Shown in pieces: positions 12,141 to 23,284 of a stretch of 64,000 bases of DNA (the first letter of the stretch is position 1; the number at the start of each line of letters is the position of its first letter). The position numbers were made by a program, and so were the translations under genes. Below the pieces are notes generated by a model. That model did no database searches, had not been told where the DNA came from, and was given only the letters and a program-made list of their open reading frames with translations. Origin of the DNA: Sarcomyxa edulis (lineage: Eukaryota > Basidiomycota > Agaricomycetes > Agaricales > Mycenaceae); assembly GCA_009761415.1 (NCBI GenBank), contig QUOL01000033.1, positions 36,759 to 100,758 on the forward strand, given 5' to 3'.

Positions 12141-12735
12141 AGCCACGCGTTTTGAGTCAACAGGAACCCCCTCCCCTGCTACAAGACACTATAAGCATCA
12201 TCGAATCTCTCTAAAACAACGCATCTAGCTCGGTCCATGCATGCCCACCATCATATCATGTTAAGTCAATCGTGTTTGCCCACCCACGTAGAGAAACGGC
12301 AGAGTATCTGAGATCTCTTCTCAATTAGTCCAATCCTCTCGTCTTCGAGCTCCCACTGGCACATCATGTTGGAAATACTCACTTGATTCGAAGACGAGGT
12401 TCCAGTCAACGGTGAGTTCTCGTCTATTTCTCACCTTTGTATTTCAATTTTAGTACTTTGCACGCTCCTAGGTACTTTCGGGACAAGACGAGATGAAGGT
12501 CCACCAAAACAACTCTCGCACTACTCCCTTCACCCATTCTCACACTCAAATGTCGCATCAAGCAGAGTCAAACTATTTATATTAGGCTTGTTTCTTCCGT
12601 TCTTGCAAGACTCACCTCCTCTACAAATCAACGAGTCGAGTGTCTTGATTAGATATGGGACATCAAAGGTACGTTTCTGTATTCTCGAAATCGCCCTAGC
12701 GATAAATCTATATGACCTGTTGTTTTCGTTCGCTA
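12141..12735. other. Stretch without a supported gene
   Basis: No coding frame of convincing character. The strand-specific composition resembles intron or decayed exon sequence leading into the Arb1-like fragment. Confidence 0.35.
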
Positions 12736-12739
12736 ATCC

Positions 12740-13145
12740 GCTGCCAGTCCACTTTCCTTAACTCTGTCGGTGTACCAGATATCGAAATCTTGGAACACAT
12801 CGATATTTACCTGATCGGCGGTGAAGCCGAGACGACGTTGACAATGTAGCACTCGACGCTGCTTACAGATAACTCGGGGAGCTCGACCCCATCACATTCG
12901 AAGTCATAGTCGGCAGTATCCTTTACAGTCTTGGCTTCATGATGAAAAACCCAACCAAAGACATGAGTGGTGGATGGCGTATGCGTGTCGCCCTCGCCAG
13001 AGTGCCCTTCATCAAGCCTCATCTCGTCCTTTTCGGCGAGCCTACGAATAATCTCGATCGCGGCGCCATTGTATGGCTCGAGGCCTACTCCTGGTCGAAG
13101 CTGCAACGGAGATTGGGGGATGGCGCGAGGCTGGAGATTGGGTGA
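12740..13145 (+). pseudogene. ABCF (Arb1-like) ATPase fragment
   Basis: Plus-strand remnant of a soluble ABC-F ATPase of the Arb1/ABCF2 type, ribosome-associated in yeast. The first piece reads EILEHIDIYLIGGEAE, matching the conserved HIDIYLL..EAE stretch. After a stop and frame change, TKDMSGGWRMRVALAR gives the ABC signature. LVLFGEPTNNLDRGAIVWLE follows, where LLLDEPTNHLD is expected, so the Walker B aspartate is replaced by glycine. The frame ends soon after WLEAYSW. The ABC signature itself is perfect, which makes the family call secure. The missing second ATPase half and altered Walker B show a non-functional copy. Confidence 0.8.
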
Positions 13146-13329
13146 GTAACGTCAAGTCGATATTTTCTACTTATAGCCTCGACAAAGCCGGTTTTCCAAC
13201 AGGATCTTCTCGACATGGCTCCCCACTCCCCATCTCGTCTGTAGATTACACGATTTCACGATCACAACGCTTCTGGGTTGATGCTGAAACCGAGATTGGG
13301 AAATGGCGCGAGGCTTGGTGATGCACTGC

Positions 13330-14490
13330 AGAGGTACGAAAAACTGTCTTTCAATCCCACTCGTCATTGTGGCCATGTACATGGTACTGTACCGAGACTC
13401 AGACACCTTGTATCTTTGAGTACCCGTTGGAATCGAGTGCAAGTTGACTGTCTGCTCAATCTGCAAGAGTGGAAGGGAATGCGAGACACGTTCAAGAGCA
13501 TGTCGACACACTGCTCTCTACTGAACTCACTGCTAGCTACTGTACTGGCAACACCAACACCAACGACATCGGCATCGACATCGCGGACATCCCGAAGGCA
13601 TCCCGAATCGAACCCCACGCACGACTTGCATCTCAAACTGAGGTCAAGAGTCAAGAAAAACGGCGACAGAACGATAACACATATATTTCAATCTACTAGT
13701 CTACATACCGCCCATCACCAGCTCCACTTCGCCCCATCTTTCAGTCGACTCCTTGAGATCGAACTACGAAAACTCACCCACTTACAACGTCGTCACCTGC
13801 TGCCGCTGTCGCTATCAAGGGTTGACGACGAGTTCCCCAGCCGTCGACGCACGCATAACTTTCCCAGTCAGCACCTCCAATGGACACATAATGTTGGAAC
13901 GGACTTTGTGAGATGTAGTCAGGCTGGAGATCGGGTGATAGACCAAAGTACGAGAAGTCGTTGTTCTATCTCGTCGTTGCGGCCATGTACCCAGACTCAC
14001 TCACTTTGTGTATTCGAGTACCCATTGGAATCAAGTGCAGTTGACTGTTTGGTCACTCTGCAAGAATAGAAGACACCCGAAATCGAATCGACACACTGCT
14101 AGCTAGAGAACTGTCACCACCAACACCAACGATATCGCGAAGACATCACAAATCAGTCATCGAGAACCTCACACGCGACTTACATCTCATACCGAATTTC
14201 ATACTGAGGCCAAGGATAAAGCGACGAAAAAACAAGATATATATTATATTTCAAACTACTACAGACTACAGCAGTCTACATACCACCCACCAGTAGCTCC
14301 ACTTCCCAATGTCCGTAGACAGAAGGTCCTTCAGTCGAGTTCCTGAGATGAGTTGAGCTACGGAAAAAATACTCGCACCCTGCTTCTACTGCCGCTATCC
14401 TCCAGAACGTACTAACGAGCTGACGACGAGTCCCCCAGCCGTCGACGCATACATACTCCTGCCAGTCAGAACTTCCATTTCCATCGATGA
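13330..14490 (+). repeat. Tandem segmental duplication, two diverged copies of about 570 nt
   Basis: Copy 1 (about 13334-13900) and copy 2 (about 13950-14490) share the same ordered landmarks. These are TACGARAAxTxGT at the start, GGCCATGTAC, GAGTACCCxTTGGAATC, CACCAACACCAACGA, a TCTACATACC block, and CAGCCGTCGACGCA near the end. Identity is patchy with many small indels. A smaller duplication (GGGxxATGGCGCGAGGCT at about 13115 and 13300) lies just upstream. The encoded frames are broken and no product is recognised. Confidence 0.8.
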
Positions 14491-14639
14491 ACGCATATGC
14501 ATTATTTGATTGTCGAAGAGGCTTATCCGCAGGTGCGCGGCGTTCTCATCATGCAAGTCAGAAGCACCTAGAAGAAAAGAGAAAAGTACAACGACAGTTT
14601 AAGTTTTCGAACGTTAGACGTTAGACGTTAGGCATTAGT

Positions 14640-15600
14640 AGAAAGACTTACGGGGTAAGTGAGGGAGTGAGATGCACGCCGCTGAGTCTCGAGGAATTCA
14701 AATCGAAGTCGAAGTGAGCTTCGGGCGGCGGATGTATGGAAAAGGACACGGCCTGGAGAAAAGGTCAAAGGTCAGCGAGACGACGATGAAGACGATGAGC
14801 ACATATTAGGAGAACTTACAAGCCATGTATAGTTTTGTTTCGAACGGTATGTTATGCTTACTCACGTTGATTTGTCCGAGTCGCAAGCCAGACAGTGGAC
14901 ATGGTGACTGGTCAGGTCAAGGCGGAGGGACCTACCATTGGAGATTTCAGCAGGACGAAACGGATCCCTACTCGCCTCAATTGAAGACTTACAGGCCAAG
15001 ATGTGTCGTCGTGCGATAATACTTACGATGAAGCCATTCAAATTAGTAGAGCCTAGACGGCGAACACACTGACTGGTTAGGTCAAGGCGGAGTCGCGAAC
15101 AAGACTTGGAGCTTGGAGAGCGAGATCAGCACGACGAGGCGGAGATATGAAGGAAATACGTACGGGGTGTGAGTATTGCGCGATGCCTTTCTCTAGATTC
15201 TACGGACTTAAATGAGACGGGGACTTTTCCTTCTGTCCTGTCCTTTCCCGTGAGAAGTTCTGGGTTCACGGAGGATTCGAAAGTGGTCTCAGTCAGACTC
15301 AAGACATCTGAGGCGGCATCAGCAGCGACGAGCTACCAGTGCTTGTATCAGACAGAGATGGCGGTCATGTCGACTGGTTAGGTCAAGGCGGAGGGTCCCA
15401 AAGAAGAAATCAGCGGGTCGAAACGAGTTTATATCTATCCATATCCAAGACTCACGGATTTATACACATAACAGTTTTTGAAGTGCTTTGTGATCTGTTG
15501 ATACATGACTGGTTAGGTGATGTGGAGATAATTTACAAAGGAATGCACGGGGTGGCTTGGCAAGATCAAGGCGGAGAGACTGTTCGAGGGATCATAATGC
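14640..15600 (+). repeat. Degenerate dispersed repeat with a GACTGGTTAGGTCAAGGCGGAG motif
   Basis: The 22-nt motif occurs at 14906 (one mismatch), 15071 and 15372. A partial copy is at 15507, and its second half (AAGATCAAGGCGGAG) is near 15558. Around copies 1 and 3 the similarity continues about 40 nt further (AAATCAGCGGGxCGAAAC type), so whole units were duplicated and decayed. No coding sequence is supported here. Confidence 0.7.
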
Positions 15601-16440
15601 GGTGCTTTGCTTTCTAAAGAGATATATTGAATGAGCAATGTGAGGGTTTCGATTCATCGAAACGACGTACAGGTTGGCGTTGGCAACGGGACTGTACATC
15701 GTCGAGAAGGGTGGAGATAGATGTTGATGACCGTCAGCTTGAGCTATAGAGAACGAATAGGGAAGAGAATGGATAGCTCACAGGGAACATTACCCCCGAC
15801 TATCACGAAGGCGACGAAACGAACCGACGAAAGAATTCTGTCATTACAGCACAGGGACCACAAGGGAATGAGGTACCCACTGTGACTTGATCGGAAAAAA
15901 AGCCGATGTCTACGGATCCGAACCATGGAAGACTCAGAGGACAGAAGCACTAGCCGAGAATGCGAACCAGATCAGCCAGCTCAAGGAAATGAACAGGGGA
16001 CGACGTGCGCTCACCTTGGAACGTCGACGAAAACACTGAGCTGGATTGCAGTCATGGTGAGCAAGAGTCGATGACGAGAAGGATGTCAAAGACTCACGTC
16101 GTAAATGCGCGTGATGCACGAGCGGAAAGATGGAGAGGAAGAGAAGAGAGAACGAGGGGGATGGAGAAAAACAAATATCACCGCTGACTTCTATACAACG
16201 ACAATATACGACCCTGTCATTCATACATCAGCACCAAATAAAAGGGAGGAAAAGATCGAGAAAATCTGGACTCACGTTTCGGCGGTACTGACGACTGGAG
16301 TATGTAGACGGACGATCCATCGCTTAACGCATGATTGGATTTGGTACCCTTGAAATTGGAATGATGGGGACGCCGCTGTATTGTGTCGCCTTGGGTTCTG
16401 CATCTGAGGATCTGCGGATCTTCTTTGAAGTCTGCCCATC
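15601..16440. other. Stretch without a supported gene
   Basis: Short open frames on both strands but no recognisable protein and no consistent coding frame. Confidence 0.35.
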
Positions 16441-16620
16441 GTGGATATGTGACACGGTTTCTGACCCATCTAGTCCACTACTCCCCGGTTCTCTTCGTGG
16501 ATCGGTAGACGAGACAATATTGACATGGTCTGATGGGCATACCTGGACCGAGGTGAATGCGTTGGCTTTGAGGGAATTTAGGGCTACTGCTGGTGTTTCG
16601 TGCCAGGAGAAAGGATGTCC
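16440..16620 (-). repeat. Direct repeat copy A (pair with 19270-19430)
   Basis: This segment and 19270-19430 share GATATGTGACAxGxTTTCTGACCCATCTA, then a GGTTCTCTTC/TCTCTCTTCA block, a GGTAgACgAGACrAT block and GAGGTGAATGCGTTG. On the minus strand both start with the same short peptide, MGQK(P/S)CHIST, pointing to a duplicated exon of an unknown gene. Confidence 0.75.
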
Positions 16621-16728
16621 GTCGAGTGAACGCGCGAGGATAGTCGTATCATCTGATTTCGAGAGGTTAGTCGGAGGTCTTCCGGACTACGAGTCAGTTT
16701 CAGACTGGTTAATATCGAGAACGCACCA

Positions 16729-17251
16729 TTAGATAGACCCTGAGCCTCCGGGCTCGTCTCTTTTGAGGCAATGTACAAAGTTGAAGACCTGGAAACAGGA
16801 CATATGTGAAGAGGAGACGCCTACCAAGAGGATTTGACAAAAATTCAAGCCAAGCCTAGTGCGACTTGCATAGAGGGGAGGAGGAGATCTAGATAGTTGA
16901 TGGGAAGACGCGAGAGAGAGAGACTCAGACTCAGAGAGACTCAGATCAGTCCTGCGATCGTGATCGTCAGAGACACCGAGTTCAGACACCGACCACATGC
17001 CAAGCCACTCAATCAAGTTCCCGTCCAAATTGTAACCCCTGTCAAACTCGTCCTCGGGCGGATGGTCTCCATTGTTCCTCCCTGCCTTGTCTGTGCGGAT
17101 ATACACTGTTTGCACCGCGTAAGCTATGGCCACTGTTATCGCACTTGGGACATTTGGAGGGTGGTGGCTGGTCGTCCCAAGCTGCGTGGGCGGTGATTTC
17201 TTTTTTGTTCTTAATATGTCCAAATGAGCTAAGCTGCTTACCTTCTACCAA
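16729..17251 (-). CDS. Uncharacterised open frames with a CPKC motif
   Basis: On the minus strand a 164-codon frame (17223-16729) overlaps a second frame (17251-17042). The second contains KCPKCDNSGHSL, which could be half of a zinc-binding cluster. Neither frame is clearly coding along its whole length and I do not recognise a family. A frameshifted remnant is as likely as a gene. Confidence 0.25.
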
Positions 17252-17536
17252 TCAATGTCCTTTGTCCTTGTCCATTTTGCGCTGACTGGTATCCACAGCA
17301 CCCTAGTGACCATACCCACCGCTCACCTCTCCAAGAACCTCATTCTATTTGCCAACTTGAAGGGACTCGGAGCAAGAAGTTCGTGATACAAAATTCCCGG
17401 GATAGCTATACGTATGTGATTCTCTTCGACACTATACTCCATAAACACTGTTTCCCTTATCTGATCAGATTGATATTGTAGTGTTCAGCCTCCGAGTCAA
17501 TGTCGCTACACACAAGCTACACGACGCCCTCCCGGT

Positions 17537-17620
17537 TGCCTCCGTGGGAATAAAGTCGCTTCAACTTTTGTTCAACTTTTTGTGAACAAAAGTTGAAGCG
17601 ACTTTATTCCCACGGAGGCA
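17537..17620. repeat. Perfect 38-bp hairpin
   Basis: Arms 17537-17574 and 17583-17620 are exact reverse complements (38 of 38) around an 8-nt loop. The perfect match in otherwise decayed surroundings suggests a recent foldback event or a small foldback element. Confidence 0.95.
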
Positions 17621-17639
17621 TTGCCACACGAATTATTCT

Positions 17640-19270
17640 TTCCAAGTATGTGAATTGACCATATATATATTCTACCAGTACTCACGAAATATTCTGCAGA
17701 CTTTACCAGCTCCTTTTAACACGATATTCAGTCCACCGCGGATCATCGCCTATTCTCCAATCTCGGACCATCTTTTCTTCGATCCGAGCAAACAACATCT
17801 CTCAGAGGCATAAGATAGCAAAACGATAGTTGAAGGAACATGAAGAGGTACAAGGCAGGAGGTGGTGTGAATAGTATGGTACACATTTTTTTCACGCTGC
17901 CCAGACATGCTGCCGGCTCTCTTTGCTCATCATCTTTAGCAGCTACATATGTATCTTCTTGCTTAGACTCGAGGGTACGCAGATTGTCTGTAGTAGGGAG
18001 GTTCTTACAAATTCTCATTCATTGATATACAAACTCTATGCTTTGCTGGCTGGCTGGCAATTATACACTCGTTGACTCTCGTGTGTAGTAAGTACATAGC
18101 GTATCGGACATGCTTCCTCCTCTCATTCGATTTCAAATGGAAACAACGAGGAACAGAGGCCATACAGACGAAACTCACCCCATCGAGTGCCCACTCGCCT
18201 GCACCTTCTACCATAACCCACTGGGACGACTGCGACTACGCGTCTCCAGAACCAGCCTGACCACTAAGAACCAAAGACCGAGTATCCTCCGCATCCTTCC
18301 TTGGCATTCTCATCGGACTCTCACCACCACTTTACGAGACGGGGGACTGGGGGAACACTTGTGTTGTTATCGCGATGAAGCTGGAGGGTAGCAATGTGTC
18401 TATTCGGGACATAGGTGTTGGGTGATTGACGGACGTGGCATTTTACGGGGATAGGCTGTTGGGCAGGTTAAGTGGGATGACTGGTTTGGGATTTAGATGC
18501 AGAGGCAAGGCCGGTGGGAGGGTGCGGAAAAACGTACTGCTGAGGATGGTCCAAGGGTGTACTCTTCGTGTGTCCCATTCCTTCAAGGCCGTGTTCCTTT
18601 TGATGACGCATGACGCGACGGTCGCGGTGTTTTGCAAGGGAAGACGGATGGCTGCGAGGGGGAGACATGAGCTTTGATGTATGATAGGTGCATCGGCTGT
18701 ATATATACCATGCCTTTCAATTTGGTCGCAATTCTTAAACGGGAGTTTCTTACCTAGCAGCTGAGTCAAAAGGCCTCGGGGGTCGATGCACCAGCAGTCA
18801 TCAGTATCATTTGTCACGACCGAGAAACAGCCGCAGACATTAGAATATATGGCACGCTGATTGAGATGGCATGCCTCACCTTCTAGTGCCTGCTCCTTCC
18901 ACAATATCAGACAAGAGGAGACTCATCATGACTCGAAGAAGCCGAAGCTTCGGAGACGGAGATGGATGACTACGCACGTTGGGTGTATGTGTCCCACTCG
19001 TTTCTCCATGAGCTTGGAATAGACGAAGAAACTAGGATAGAAGATACATACCTTTGATGTCCAGTACTACCCAAGACTTCCGAGCCGTCGAGTTAGCCTG
19101 GAGGTGAGTGATGTGATGTCAAAAGAGCAGAAGCAGAAGAAACGGGGCCTGATGGGATAGTCGACGCTGCTTGATGCAATGTCCTGGAGAGCGAGCAGGG
19201 AGTATACTCGTGCTGGATTGTCGTGTCTCAAAAACACCAGGAAAGAAATAAATGGAGAACGTGAGCGTAC
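17640..19270. other. Stretch without a securely supported gene
   Basis: The longest frame is on the minus strand (18904-18443, 153 codons), with a Cys-rich start (SNVCGCFSVVTNDTDDCWC). I see no recognisable domain, and the opposite strand is also open in parts. Other frames are shorter and compositional. Confidence 0.3.
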
Positions 19271-19430
19271 TGTTGATATGTGACATGATTTCTGACCCAT
19301 CTACTCCGATACTCCCTGTCTCTCTTCATAGGCCGGTAAACAAGACGATGTTGAATGGAGGTGAATGCGTTGTGTTTGAGTGGAATTGAGGCTGCGGCTG
19401 ATGTTTTGGTGGCAGGAGACATTATGTATG
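19270..19430 (-). repeat. Direct repeat copy B (pair with 16440-16620)
   Basis: See copy A. The segment keeps TTTCTGACCCATCTA and GAGGTGAATGCGTTG in the same order and orientation, 2.8 kb downstream of copy A. Confidence 0.75.
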
Positions 19431-19559
19431 GCCATCGACTCGCGGCTGAGAGGAGACGCCATTAGACGCCAAGCCACTCAAGATGTATTTTGATCTTGTT
19501 TTGATCTCAACATACCAATTTCGACATCTCCCACACATCCTACCCAATCCCACCCAATA

Positions 19560-22500
19560 TCAGTCAAGGAAAACAACCCCGACAAGCCATTATTGTATCG
19601 TACACCCCAGCACAAATCGAGGCTTGTGTAACGCTGCTCGCTGTCCGTGCAGGACAATCACATAGGAAAAAAGGGAGTAACGCCACATTCGCCTCTGATA
19701 CCACTGGTGCGGATGGGGGCGCTGCGGGTATGGAATTGCGTAATATCCAGTCGAACAATACGAGTATTACCCAGGTCGATTCGAATCCGCGGTCACGATC
19801 TCATTCACGCGCTACAGACCCCGATACCGATACAGAGAGACGAAACGGTTCTGCAGTGGTTACGATCCACTCACTTCACCCACGCAGACTCTCCACGCAC
19901 ACGCTTCGTCTAAATCTGAATCCAAATCCAAAACTGGCGGCGGTGGTGGTGCCGGCGACAGCGCGAAAGAGACCACCCCGCACACACCTACCCCCCTCCC
20001 AATAGCCACAGACACAACCGACACGCCCACCGGACCCTTCCCCCCTTCCTTCCAACCGTACGGCTTAGCGGGGATGTTGGATCCGAAGAGTTTGGATGTA
20101 TTGGAGGGGACGTTTGGTGTGGTTAGGGGGTTGTTGAGGGGGCTTGGTGTTAGGGCTGGTGTTGGTGTTGGTGTTGGAGGAAAAGGCAGAGGTAAGGATA
20201 CTGTTGGAGGCAAAGATACTAATGGATTGGGAATGGGAGAGGGATTAGGAGAGGGAGACGGAAGACCAGGAGCGGGGACCGGCGCTTCGCATCGTCACGA
20301 TCCAGAGAGAAAGAGAAAGCGTCGATGGATATACCGGGTATAGTCGTCATTCCCGCTGACCACCACCACGACGCGACGTACCCCCACGACGCGACCTACC
20401 TCCACGATCACCCTTCCCCTCCGAACGACGAAGACTCGGACTCGGACTCGGACGACTTCTCCTCAGGAGCATACACCGCCTCACTAGAAACACGACGTGA
20501 ATTCTACGGACATAACGGGTTGCCTATCCGGAAGAGTAAAGGGTTGTTTGCGTTGATGTGGGCTGCGTTGAAGGATAAAGTTTTGGTGCGTCTCTGCTCT
20601 CTCTCTCTTTCTCTTTCTCTTTCCCTCGAACGAATCAATCGACTGACCTAACCCCACTCTCCCTTCTTTTCCTGCTACGTCGATAGATCCTCCTAGCAAT
20701 AGCAGCAGTCGTCTCCCTCGTCCTCGGGTTCGTACAAGATTCCGGGACGCCCAGAGCAGCCGATGCCGCTCCGCCTGTTGGGTGGGTCGAAGGTGTGGCT
20801 ATTATGATGGCTATTTTCATCGTCGTACGTGTTTCCTCTTTCGTCTTCTCTTTCTATGTTCTTTGTATTGTACCCCTCATCAATGGACGCAAATCTTGTG
20901 CCACCCACACCCACTTCCCTCTTTTTCACGAACGACAGTTCTGACGCATATACTCACTCACTCAACAGGTAATAGTCGGTTCCATCAACGACTGACAAAA
21001 AGAACGTCAATTCCAAGTCTTGAACGAGAAGAAAGAGGAGAGAGGAGTCAAAGTCATTCGGGATAGGGTTGAGTGTGTCGTTGATATCAAGGTATGTAGC
21101 TTACCTCGTTTACATCTATTCCACCCAGTACACTGATCCGATCCCTGCCACTTCCCCACTCCACTCCACTCCACAAACACAACCAACCCCACCAACAGGA
21201 AGTAGTACGCTCCTCGAACCAGGCAACATTATCCCCTGCGACGGGATCTTCATCTCGGGGCATGATGTCAAATGCGAAGAATCGATGGGGGAGAGCGATG
21301 CGATTCAGAAAGTGTCGTATGAGGAGTGTTTGAGGTTGAGGGGGAAGGCGCTTGGGAGGATTCGGGAGGAGAGGGAGAGGATGAGTGGGGAGGGAGAAGG
21401 AGAGGAGAAACATCGTGGTAGTAGTGGGGAGGGCGAGGGTGATAAGAAGGAGAAGGAGAAGGACGGAGCGGATCAGAAACAAGAGAAGGAAGATCTGGAA
21501 ACGGCAGCAGCTGCAGGTCATACGGATTGTTTCGTGGTGAGCGGGAGTAAAGTCCTCGAGGGTGTTGGGTCCCTATGTTGTCGTAGTCGTCGGGACTAGG
21601 AGTTTTAATGGGAGGATTATGATGGGTGCGTCTATCGTCTCCTCCCCCCTTTTGGATGTTCATACAAACAAGTCTGATTACTGATGTTACTGTTACTTCC
21701 CCCCTCCCTCCTCTGCCAGCCTTACGCGGAGACGCCGAAAACACGCCTCTCTAGCTGAAGCTGAACGATCGCGCGGAGCTTATTGCTAAATTGGGCAGTA
21801 TGGCTGGTCTCATTCTTTTCTCGGCTTTGATAATTAGGTTCTTTGTACAGCTTGGGAAGGGTGATCCTGTTCGGTGCGTTTGCAAGTTTCTTTTCGGTTA
21901 TATTGTAACAGCTATTTCGACGGTTTTTTTTGCCTCCACATATTCTCTACAGCTTTTCTGATTTGGAATATTGATTTTATAGCTTGGCAAACGAGAAAGG
22001 CATCGCATTCGTTAACATTCATCATCTCCATCACCCTTGTCGTCGTGGCTGTTTCCGAAGGTGAGCATTCACGTTCCCTAATATCTGCATACTCGTCTCT
22101 CAACTGCAACACACAGGTCTACCCCTTGCTGTCACATTAGCGCTAGCCTTCGCCACGAAACGAATGACCTACGAAAAGCTCCTTGTCCGAGTCCTCGGTT
22201 CCTGCGAGACCATGGCCAATGCCTCGGTCGTGTGTACAGATAAAACGGGTACCCTCACGCAGAACGTCATGTTCCTCACGCAGAACGTCATGTCCGTCGT
22301 CGCCGGCTCCGTAGGCATCCACGGGAAATTCGTCTGTCGGGTCCAGGAGAACAACGCTCGTACGAACGCAGACGAAGAACTCACCGTCGAACCCACGAAC
22401 CTCCCCAATCCCAAAGGCACATGAAGACACGTGGACGATTTCTCCATTGACCAAGGTGATCTCAACACGGTGTTGACGCCCCAACTTCGGGAGTTATTCA

Positions 22501-22600
22501 ACAGCGCGATATGTGTCAATTCGACTGCATTCGAGGATACGGATTGGGAGAGTGGGCAGACTGTGTTTGACGGTCATTTCCAAAACCATCCATATACTAA
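19560..22600 (+). pseudogene. PMC1-type Ca2+-transporting P-type ATPase, decayed copy
   Basis: Ordered remnants of a vacuolar/plasma-membrane calcium P-type ATPase are on the plus strand. They include PYGLAGMLDPKSLDVLE (20060), TRREFYGHNGLPIRKSKG then ALMWAALKDKVL (20490-20585), transmembrane VVSLVLGFVQDSGTPR and VEGVAIMMAIFIV (20700-20825), NEKKEERGVKVIRD (21025), LLEPGNIIPCDGIFISGH (21210), GTRSFNGRIMM (21590) and LRGDAENTPL (21720). Then come LVRVLGSCETMANASVV and the phosphorylation site DKTGTLTQNVM (22180-22270), and LNTVLTPQLRELFNSA (22460). Introns such as 20586-20686 and 20826-20968 are retained. Lesions: TGA at 20993 in place of a conserved Trp, a frame change near 21568, TAG for Gln at about 21753, a 21-nt tandem duplication at 22254 and a stop after 22420. 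The nucleotide-binding and C-terminal parts are missing. Confidence 0.9.
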
Positions 22601-23280
22601 TTCACTAGGTCTTGTAAGCCGTGGTACCCACTCCCTCTATACTTATTCATCCACCAGTTCCTTGACAAACGCACGCACCGATTCCGAATCCCTACGACCT
22701 ACGCGCTCTCACATCAACGACAGCCGCTACTTCCTCACTCACATGTCTAACCCACTGACAGCCCACACAATAGCCCTCCCATTGACATGGCTCCAACTTA
22801 CTTACCACTTCAGCCACATGCTCGTCCCCATCAGAAACAGTACGGTCTTCCAAATAACTTAAGTCGGTGCCCTTGGTGGGGAGAACAAAGATATCTTGTG
22901 GAGGCCAACGCAGCGGAGAACGGGCCTGGTGTCAAGCGCAACTGATGATCGGCAGGGACTTTTGTAAGTGGTAGCATTGTTGCAGAGGTAAACCTCAGAG
23001 CACCGAATTTGGGGAAACTGTGAGTACCTCTAATGGTCCGGAGTTTCAAGATACTAAATGAGTTCCATAGAATATCACTGATTGGGATTCGGATGCTGCT
23101 CCACCGAACGACCCATCACGATCTCCTCCATCTTGGATTATTCACTCATCTACAGCATATGGTCTTCTTGATGATCCGAGAACTGGGGGTTCTAGGATGG
23201 AATAAAGGACCCGTTGTGCGGTACGTTATGATTCAGTTATAAACCATCCGAGAAGCTTCCTAATCGCCCTCACTCAATTA
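22600..23280. other. Stretch between two pseudogenes
   Basis: No coding sequence is supported. The expected continuation of the ATPase (nucleotide-binding domain) is not recognisable, so the junction to the phosphatase remnant lies within this stretch. Confidence 0.4.
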
Positions 23281-23284
23281 GTCG

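Noticed and set aside
18065..18095. Extra copy of the hairpin core (TTGACTCTCGTGTG)
   Set aside because: The second half of the core does not match and the flanks pair only weakly.
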